NCBI GenBank assembly: GCA_022837595.1
Contig: JALHFX010000023.1
Location: 1-37,394 of the forward strand
Source: Propionibacterium sp.
Lineage (GTDB): Bacteria; Actinomycetota; Actinomycetes; Propionibacteriales; Propionibacteriaceae
DNA length: 37,394 nucleotides
Direction: 5' to 3'
Made by a program: the position numbers and the translations under genes. Each line of letters starts with the position of its first letter. The first letter of the stretch is position 1. Below the pieces are notes generated by a model. That model ran no database searches. It was not told the origin of the DNA and saw only the letters and a program-made list of their open reading frames with translations. Shown in pieces: positions 31,157-37,394 of the stretch.

Positions 31157-33862
31157 GTGACCCGCACCATAGAGCCTTCAAATCAAGCCCAGGACGGACG
31201 CAGCGCACATCTGCCGTCGAGTGGGCGACGCGTTCCAGTGTCCACCTATCGGCTGCAGCTCGGCCCGGATCTGAGTTTCGACCAGGCCGCTGCCCAGCTC
31301 GATTACCTCGACGATCTGGGCGTCACCGATCTTTATCTCAGCCCGATTCTGCAGGCAGCACCTGGCAGCACCCACGGCTATGACGTCGTCGACCACTCCA
31401 AGATCAGCGATGTGATGGGTGGCCGCGCAGGTTTCGAAAGGCTCGCGAAGGCCGCACACAACCATCGGATGGGTGTCATCGTCGACGTGGTGCCCAATCA
31501 CATGGGCGTCCCCACTCCGATCTATCACAACAAGGCCTTGTGGTCGGTCCTGAAATACGGCGCGGATTCACCCTATGCACGGTGGTTCGACGGCACCGAC
31601 GATGGCGATGGTATTTTGATGCCGTTCCTCGGTGCTCGAATCGGCACCCTGCTGGCGAACGGCGAGATCACGCTTGAGGAGCGCGTCATCCCGGGCTTCG
31701 AGGACGAAGGCCTCCAGCCGGTGCTCGTCTACTACGATCAGGTCTTCCCGGTGCGCGCCGGCACCGAGAACCTGCCGGTCGAGTTGTGCGTGGCCCAGCA
31801 GTATTATCGGCTCGCATTCTGGAAGGTGGCCGCCGAGGAGCTCAACTTCCGACGCTTCTTCGATGTCGACACACTGCTCGCAGTGCGGGTCGAGGATCCT
31901 GAAGTTTTCGACGCCACTCACGGCCTGCTGCTCGAGCTTTACCGAGAAGGGCTCATCGACGGATTCCGGATCGATCATCCCGATGGCCTCGCCGACCCCC
32001 GCGGCTATATGCGTCGCCTATACACTGCCACCGGCGGCTCGTGGATCACTGCAGAGAAGATCCTTGAGACTGACGAGCAGATGCAGACCGACTGGCCGGT
32101 CGCCGGAACCACCGGTTACGACGCGTCCTGGCGAATCGGCGCGCTCTACTGTGATCCGAACGGCTACGGCGAGCTGGCCACCATCGCCCACACCATCACC
32201 GGCGACATTCCCGGATCCCTGGACACAGTGACCAGCATCGCTAAAAGGGAGATCACCACCACTTCGCTCTATGCCGAAGTGCATCGCATCGCCGCACTCG
32301 CCTACCAGATCTGCCGCGATGACATTATGCTGCGCGACCACACACAAGGCTGGATCGCACGCTGTTTGACCGAACTGATCATCGCCTTCCCCCGCTACCG
32401 CGCCTACGTTGTGCCCGGCGAGTATGCCCCTGATGAGGCCGTTGAACTGATCACCGATTCGGCGGACAAAGCCCGGCGCCAACTCGATCCCGAATTACAC
32501 GACACGCTTGATCTGGTGGTCGACTTGGTGCTCGGACGCGAGGTCGGCTCAGAACAGCGCGCTCAACGCGCTCAACGCGACGAACTTGTCGTCCGCTTCC
32601 AACAGGTCTGTGGTGCGGTGACGGCGAAAGGTGTCGAGGACACAGCTTTCTACCGTTGGACGCATCTGGTCTCGCTGAATGAGGTGGGGGGTTCGCCATC
32701 CACCTGGGGGCTGACACCCGACGAGTTCCACCATTGGTGTGCGCAGATGGCTGTCAATTGGCCTGCGACGATGACCTGCGGGACGACCCACGACACGAAG
32801 CGCTCCGAGGACGTCCGGATGCGCACCACCGTGATCTCGCAGTATGCGAGCGAATGGCGCGCGCTGCTGACCACACTGCACCCTTATGCGTCGAAGTTGG
32901 AGGGCCATACAGAGAATCTGCTCTGGCAGACCCTCGCGGGCACGTGGACTTCGGACGGCCCGATCGAGATCGAACGACTCACCGAGTACATGATCAAAGC
33001 CTCGCGGGAGCAGAAGCTTTGGACATCGTGGACCAACCCCGACAGTGCCGGAGAACAGCAGCTCACCGAGACTATCGAGAGTCTGTACGCAGACGACGAT
33101 CTCATGGGCGCTTTCGCTGACTGGTTCGCCTTCACCGGTGACGCCGCCCGGGTTGCGGTCTTGTCCTACAAGGCCGTTCAGTTGACGTGTCTGGGGGTGG
33201 CCGACTGCTATCAGTCGTGTGAGACCGTGCAGAACTATCTGGTCGACCCCGATAACAGGCTTCCGGCCGACTTCGACGGACTCGCGAGGATGGGGCGTGA
33301 GCTCGCCGAGCGGGCGCCTCGAACTCTGGGAGAAGAGAAGTACCATCTCACGAGGGCGATCCTGCGGCTGCGGCGCCGCCGGGCGAACGTCTTCGTCGGG
33401 CCGAACGCGTCTTATCGTCCGTTACCCAGCTCGTCGGGGCATTTCACCAGTTACTCCCGCGGGATGGACGATGAGGTCGTGGTGATCGCCAGCAGACTGA
33501 TTCGTTCTGCCGGGCTCACCGATGAGTACGCGGGCAACACCGTTGTGCTGCCGGAAGGGCAGTGGTTCGATGTGCTCACCGGCGAGGAGTACCCGGGCGG
33601 TCCAGTCGAGCTGACGAAGCTGCTGGCGCACTTCCCTTGTGCGGTACTCGAAAACGTCGCGGACGCCGAGCGCACCACCAGTATCCGCGCCGTCGGGCAG
33701 CCCGTTCGACCAGCCCGTCCGGCCCGCGAGGCACCACCGGATAATCAAAACGCTGAAGGTGGTCTGCTGGGTTGGTTGACCCGACGCTTCGGCGCCCACG
33801 AAGATGAGGCCAGCCCCTCGGTAGCACCTAAACGTGTCGAAGGTCCAGGAGCCGGCCCATGA
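31157..33862 (+). CDS. treY: maltooligosyltrehalose synthase
   Basis: TreY rearranges the reducing-end alpha-1,4 bond of maltooligosaccharides into an alpha,alpha-1,1 bond, giving maltooligosyltrehalose. The 901-residue GH13 protein has STYRLQLGPDLSFDQAAAQL near the N-terminus, SPILQAAPGSTHGYDVVDH, VDVVPNHMG, and GFRIDHPDGLADPRGY, whose Asp273 is the likely nucleophile. It then has the typical AKGVEDTAFYRW and TTHDTKRSEDVR segments. It is longer than most TreY (about 750-830) because of a short N-terminal and a Pro-rich C-terminal extension of about 50 residues. The GTG at 31157 has GAGG ten bases upstream. Its stop overlaps the treZ ATG. Confidence 0.95.
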   Translation: MTRTIEPSNQAQDGRSAHLPSSGRRVPVSTYRLQLGPDLSFDQAAAQLDYLDDLGVTDLYLSPILQAAPGSTHGYDVVDHSKISDVMGGRAGFERLAKAAHNHRMGVIVDVVPNHMGVPTPIYHNKALWSVLKYGADSPYARWFDGTDDGDGILMPFLGARIGTLLANGEITLEERVIPGFEDEGLQPVLVYYDQVFPVRAGTENLPVELCVAQQYYRLAFWKVAAEELNFRRFFDVDTLLAVRVEDPEVFDATHGLLLELYREGLIDGFRIDHPDGLADPRGYMRRLYTATGGSWITAEKILETDEQMQTDWPVAGTTGYDASWRIGALYCDPNGYGELATIAHTITGDIPGSLDTVTSIAKREITTTSLYAEVHRIAALAYQICRDDIMLRDHTQGWIARCLTELIIAFPRYRAYVVPGEYAPDEAVELITDSADKARRQLDPELHDTLDLVVDLVLGREVGSEQRAQRAQRDELVVRFQQVCGAVTAKGVEDTAFYRWTHLVSLNEVGGSPSTWGLTPDEFHHWCAQMAVNWPATMTCGTTHDTKRSEDVRMRTTVISQYASEWRALLTTLHPYASKLEGHTENLLWQTLAGTWTSDGPIEIERLTEYMIKASREQKLWTSWTNPDSAGEQQLTETIESLYADDDLMGAFADWFAFTGDAARVAVLSYKAVQLTCLGVADCYQSCETVQNYLVDPDNRLPADFDGLARMGRELAERAPRTLGEEKYHLTRAILRLRRRRANVFVGPNASYRPLPSSSGHFTSYSRGMDDEVVVIASRLIRSAGLTDEYAGNTVVLPEGQWFDVLTGEEYPGGPVELTKLLAHFPCAVLENVADAERTTSIRAVGQPVRPARPAREAPPDNQNAEGGLLGWLTRRFGAHEDEASPSVAPKRVEGPGAGP

Positions 33863-35580
33863 CGGGGGCCGATGTCACTATCAGGTTGTGGGCGCCGCTG
33901 GCCAAGTCCGCCTTCGCTGTGGTGGCTGGTTCCCGATTGCCGATGCGCCGCGAAGACCACGGGAACTGGGCTATCGAGCTGCCTGCCGGTACCGACTATC
34001 TGCTCGCGATCGACGACCACGAGCCCAGGCCGGATCCGCGCAGCGCCCAGCAACCCTATGGCGTACATGGCGCCTCGAGGGTCTTCGATACCGGCGCTTA
34101 TCAGTGGCAGGACGGCGGCTGGGTCGGCCTGGACGTGGTGGGCTCGGTTCTCTACGAACTACATGTGGGCACTTTCACCCCGCAAGGAACCCTCGACTCA
34201 GCGATCGACAAGCTCGACCACCTGAAGTGGCTGGGGGTACAGACCGTCGAATTGATGCCGATCGTGCCCGGGCCCGGACGCCGCGGCTGGGGATATGACG
34301 GGGTCGATATCTATGCGGTCCACGAGGCCTATGGGGGTCCGGCCGCACTGCAGCGTTTTGTGGACGCAGCGCATAATCACGGGCTGGCGGTCTGTTTGGA
34401 TGTCGTCTACAACCACTTCGGGCCGGTGGGTAACTACGCCCCGGTCTTCGGCCCGTACTTCACCGACAAACACCACACCCCATGGGGTTCGGCGATTAAC
34501 CTCGACGACGACTACGCCGACGGTGTCCGCGATTTCATCTGCGAGAACGCGATCCGCTGGCTGCGAGAGTTTCATGTCGACGCCTTACGGCTGGACGCCG
34601 TGCATGAGCTGGTCGACGACTCGGACCTGCATATCCTGGCGGAACTCTCCGAGCGGGTCGACCAGGTGCGGCCCGAGTTGGGGCGTCCGGTGGCGTTGAT
34701 CGCCGAATCCGATCTGAACGATTCGGCCATGGTGGAGCCGCGCTCGGCCGGTGGTCTGGGCATGGACGCACAATGGGCCGATGACGTGCATCATGCGCTG
34801 CATTCTTATCTGACCGACGAGATCTTCGGATACTACGTGGACTTCGGTAAGGCCTCCGTCTTACAGCAGGCGTTCGAGAATGTCTTCGTTCACGACGGCT
34901 CCTACTCGACCTTCCGCGGCACAGACTGGGGTGCTCCGGTGTCGGCCGGGTTGAGTCACCGCAAATTCGTCGTCTTCACTCAGAATCATGATCAGGTCGG
35001 TAACCGAGGCATGGGGGATCGTCCGGATGCGAAGCTCCCGGGGGGCGCGGTCGCCGGTGGCGCGGCGCTGTTGATACTGTCGGCGTTCACTCCGTTGCTC
35101 TTCCAAGGTCAGGAATGGGGTACCAAACGACCATTTCAGTTCTTCACCGACCACGACGCCGAGCTGGGAGCTGCGGTGACGCAGGGCCGGCTGGCTGAAT
35201 TCAGTGACCACGGCTGGGAAGCCATCTACGGACCCGATGCGCAGATCCCCGATCCGCAGGCGTCGTCCACCTTCGAGAACAGCAAACTCGATTGGCTCGA
35301 ATTGGACGATCCGCCCAATGCGCGGATGCTGGCTTGGTACCGTCGGCTGATCGCTTTACGACGCGAATTCTTCCCGTCCGGTGGTGGCCGGGTGCAGACA
35401 GATTTCGGCGACGACTGGTTCCGGATGGTTCACGGCCCGTTGACGGTGATCATCTGCCCTGGGCCGCGCCCTGTTGTGGTCCCTGAACCGCGGACGCGGA
35501 TCGTAGCGGCCTGGGGTGAGGTCGACGCTACCGGTGATACCGTCCGGATGCCGGCGCATTCGGTCGTCGTACTCGAATAG
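33859..35580 (+). CDS. treZ: malto-oligosyltrehalose trehalohydrolase
   Basis: TreZ cleaves maltooligosyltrehalose to release free trehalose. The 573-residue GH13 protein has an N-terminal beta-sandwich domain (VTIRLWAPLAKSAFAVV), then the barrel: VLYELHVGTFTP, CLDVVYNHFGPVGNY, FHVDALRLDAVHEL with nucleophile Asp246, IAESDLND with acid/base Glu283, and QNHDQVGNR with Asp378. Length is normal. The ATG overlaps the treY stop in an ATGA arrangement, so the two are coupled. No treX debranching gene is in the window. Confidence 0.95.
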   Translation: MTGADVTIRLWAPLAKSAFAVVAGSRLPMRREDHGNWAIELPAGTDYLLAIDDHEPRPDPRSAQQPYGVHGASRVFDTGAYQWQDGGWVGLDVVGSVLYELHVGTFTPQGTLDSAIDKLDHLKWLGVQTVELMPIVPGPGRRGWGYDGVDIYAVHEAYGGPAALQRFVDAAHNHGLAVCLDVVYNHFGPVGNYAPVFGPYFTDKHHTPWGSAINLDDDYADGVRDFICENAIRWLREFHVDALRLDAVHELVDDSDLHILAELSERVDQVRPELGRPVALIAESDLNDSAMVEPRSAGGLGMDAQWADDVHHALHSYLTDEIFGYYVDFGKASVLQQAFENVFVHDGSYSTFRGTDWGAPVSAGLSHRKFVVFTQNHDQVGNRGMGDRPDAKLPGGAVAGGAALLILSAFTPLLFQGQEWGTKRPFQFFTDHDAELGAAVTQGRLAEFSDHGWEAIYGPDAQIPDPQASSTFENSKLDWLELDDPPNARMLAWYRRLIALRREFFPSGGGRVQTDFGDDWFRMVHGPLTVIICPGPRPVVVPEPRTRIVAAWGEVDATGDTVRMPAHSVVVLE

Positions 35581-35609
35581 CGGCCGCTGCTTCGACGATC
35601 TCGCGGCCG
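35581..35609. terminator. possible GC-rich hairpin after treZ
   Basis: CGGCCGC (35581-35587), directly after the treZ stop, pairs with GCGGCCG (35603-35609). The stem is short and has no T-run. It is the only candidate in the 61-bp convergent gap to the next gene. Confidence 0.35.
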
Positions 35610-35641
35610 AGCCGCGCCAACCCGCACCGATGGCCTCATCG

Positions 35642-36361
35642 TTACCGATTAGGTGACCAGGTGGTCGCCGGGCCAGGTGGATAACCGGGTGAGGGCTGTC
35701 CGTATCCCCAGTCGCTGCGAGTACGACTGCGTGAGCGCTTGACCAGTCCCACGATGATCAGGATGACTCCGATCAGCCCACCGAAGACGGCCAACAGAAT
35801 ACCGCCGACTCCGGCGAAGATGCCGCCGATCGACAACGGCGGCCCCACCAGAACCGGGTCGCTGCTGTCGCAACTGATCAGATATATCTGGGTTGAATCG
35901 GCCAGAAACGAATCGAAAGAAGCCCAGGATTCGTTGTTATCGCCGATTGTGCTGGTCTGGCTGGTGCCTGGCCCAGGGATGGTGCCGTCAGCCCCGATCA
36001 CCTCGCAGTTCGGTATCGCAGAGCCCTCCAGCGCATAGAGTTGAAAGACCTCGCCCGCTTCGGCATTCACTTGGGCGCTCCCGCTGAACGCTTGCGATTT
36101 CGCGAGAGTGCCGACCGCGCCTCCCAGACCCACCACTGCCGCGATGATTCCGCCCAGCAAGCAAACTCCGAGGACGATCACACCCGCGATCAGTGTCTTC
36201 TTACCCCGCTGGGGTTGTTGCGCAGTGTTCATCCAGACCGGATATCCACCAGCCTGCTGGGGAACGCCCAGCCGAGGCCGAGGCCCGGGCTGGTAATAGC
36301 GGCCGCCCGGGGTCGGCTGCCCTTGGGGGACCTGTTGATGCGGATCTGGTGGACTACTCAT
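35642..36361 (-). CDS. putative membrane protein with Pro/Gln-rich N-terminus
   Basis: No family is recognised. The 239-residue protein has a cytoplasmic Pro/Gln/Gly-rich start (1-52), a basic patch and a membrane segment at about 55-80. An external region of about 90 residues follows with two cysteines (NCEV and SCDSS) that could form a disulfide. One or two further segments lie at about 175-210, before a basic, Pro-rich end. The layout resembles DUF4190-like actinobacterial membrane proteins. The ATG at 36361 has GAGGGAG six bases upstream; a longer in-frame start at 36463 has no ribosome site. It is on the same strand as the transporter upstream, 121 bp away. Confidence 0.72.
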   Translation of the reverse strand: MSSPPDPHQQVPQGQPTPGGRYYQPGPRPRLGVPQQAGGYPVWMNTAQQPQRGKKTLIAGVIVLGVCLLGGIIAAVVGLGGAVGTLAKSQAFSGSAQVNAEAGEVFQLYALEGSAIPNCEVIGADGTIPGPGTSQTSTIGDNNESWASFDSFLADSTQIYLISCDSSDPVLVGPPLSIGGIFAGVGGILLAVFGGLIGVILIIVGLVKRSRSRTRSDWGYGQPSPGYPPGPATTWSPNR

Positions 36362-36482
36362 GATCGACTCCCTCAAACTGCCGGACGGTGCCCGCGAACT
36401 CCTGTTCACGAACCTCACCGCGATGACCGATCTGACTATTCTGCCGCTCCCCCGGATCACCACCGGTGATACTCGCTCAAGC

Positions 36483-37394
36483 TCAACCGATCAGCAACAC
36501 GCCGAGCAGGGCTGTCGACGAGACGATGACGGTTGCAATCAGCCCCAGCAGAACCGGGCGTAGACCGACCTCCCGTAGCGCGCGGAATTGGATCCCGAAG
36601 CCCAGCGCTGCCATCGCCATCGCCAGCGCCGCACTTTGCACGATCTTGACCACACTCATCACCGACGCCGGAAGCGAGACGATCGTGCCAACGATCACCA
36701 TCGCCAAGAACCCGAGGACGAAGCCGGGAATCAGCATCGGTCGCTTCCCGGCCGGAGCAATACCACCACCGGAGCGGCGGGTCAGCACGCCGAGAGCGGC
36801 CACCACCCCGGCGAGACAGACCACCCTCGCGAGCTTGACGGTGACCGCGGTCGCCATCGCATCCGGTCCGATGGCGACCGCTGCGGCTACGACCTGGGCG
36901 ACCTCATGGATGCTGGCTCCAGCCCATGTCGCCGCGGCTTGGGTACTCAAGCCGAACAGATGGGCCAGCAGTGGCACCACCGGAATCGACAAGGTGCCGA
37001 AGAGCACAACCAAGCCGAGCGCGGTACCGGTCTGCTCCTCGTCGGCTCCGGAGACATCCTTGGCACCGGCGACTGCTGCGGCACCACAAATGGAGAAACC
37101 GCAGGCGACCAACATGCTCAGTGGCCTGGGAATGGCGAGTAGTCGTCCGACCAGCAAGGTGGCCACGACTCCGACGCCGACCACGACCACCACCAACACC
37201 AGCCGTTGCCAACCCAAACCGGCCAGCGTGGTCAGCGAGATCTGCAAGCCGAGCAGGACGATGCCTGTGCGCAGCAAATGTTTGGCTGCGAAGCTCAGGC
37301 CCGGCCGCCACGTCAGCGGTACCGGACGCAGGTTGCCGATCACCGCGCCCAAGACGATCGCCACCAGCATCGTGCTGAACAGCGGGTTCACCCG
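36483..37394 (-). CDS. YeiH/PF03601 family putative anion exporter, N-terminus cut by window
   Basis: This membrane protein, often annotated as a putative sulfate exporter, has about nine hydrophobic segments. Family features are NPLFSTMLVAIVLGAVIGN, HLLRTGIVLLGLQISL and ACGFSICGAAAVAGAKDV, all strongly conserved. The substrate is unproven for most members. A GTG at 37391 opens the frame, but family proteins have a further helix of about 30 residues before NPLFS, so the real start is probably beyond the window end. Confidence 0.85.
   Translation of the reverse strand, partial: RVNPLFSTMLVAIVLGAVIGNLRPVPLTWRPGLSFAAKHLLRTGIVLLGLQISLTTLAGLGWQRLVLVVVVVGVGVVATLLVGRLLAIPRPLSMLVACGFSICGAAAVAGAKDVSGADEEQTGTALGLVVLFGTLSIPVVPLLAHLFGLSTQAAATWAGASIHEVAQVVAAAVAIGPDAMATAVTVKLARVVCLAGVVAALGVLTRRSGGGIAPAGKRPMLIPGFVLGFLAMVIVGTIVSLPASVMSVVKIVQSAALAMAMAALGFGIQFRALREVGLRPVLLGLIATVIVSSTALLGVLLIG

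Overview
The window is high-GC actinobacterial chromosome, most likely Propionibacteriales (Propionibacteriaceae or close kin). The evidence is the gene content: a homodimeric AceE beside a DUF3052 gene, a PucR-type FasR regulator heading fabD-fabH-acpP-fabF with a DUF3145 gene alongside, a MoxR-DUF58-VWA-VWA operon, a second GyrB-type subunit (ParE-like) close to a lysine/threonine-rich RpoD/HrdB sigma factor and a SigB-like sigma factor, a small DUF7455 protein and TreY-TreZ. No plasmid, phage, insertion sequence, CRISPR array, rRNA or tRNA gene was seen. The family assignment rests on recognised protein families, not on a database search.

Layout: (1) 1-4715, DUF3052 and aceE on the minus strand, divergent from a PfkB-family sugar kinase; an 8+8 bp palindrome sits in their shared control region. 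(2) 4882-9791, the fatty acid synthesis regulator and the fabD-fabH-acpP-fabF operon. (3) 9792-10190, an intergenic block built only of repeats. (4) 10191-14729, DUF3145, an LCP cell wall ligase, a low-molecular-weight phosphatase and an S9 peptidase. (5) 14730-15096, a second repeat block. (6) 15095-19179, the MoxR/DUF58/VWA operon on the minus strand, divergent from a membrane protein with an acidic tail. (7) 20543-24896, a HAD phosphatase, a UMF1-type MFS transporter and parE. (8) 24972-25735, nine copies of an 83-bp unit. (9) 25889-26658, DUF7455 and a YbaK-type deacylase, followed by a third repeat block. (10) 26967-29496, divergent sigma factor genes; the primary one is split by an apparent frameshift. 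(11) 29582-37394, an acyl-CoA thioesterase II, a 31-residue-repeat helical protein, treY-treZ, a small membrane protein and a YeiH-type transporter cut by the window end.

The genes are mostly core housekeeping: pyruvate to acetyl-CoA (AceE), acetyl-CoA to fatty acids (Fab proteins), envelope work (LCP, perhaps MoxR/VWA), chromosome decatenation (ParE), transcription initiation (sigma factors) and trehalose synthesis from glucan.

The most unusual content is non-coding. Three 68-bp palindromes share one architecture: an outer conserved motif, an inner conserved motif and a central dyad. They lie in three separate intergenic spaces, each between convergent genes. In two of them the spacer inside the arm has changed completely, yet the two arms still match each other, which is compensatory change. 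Each is flanked by its own short tandem array. A different 83-bp array with its own inverted repeat fills the divergent space upstream of parE. The second notable point is the primary sigma factor gene: its N-terminal and catalytic parts are in different frames and the usual acidic linker is missing. This is either a sequence error or a very unusual allele.
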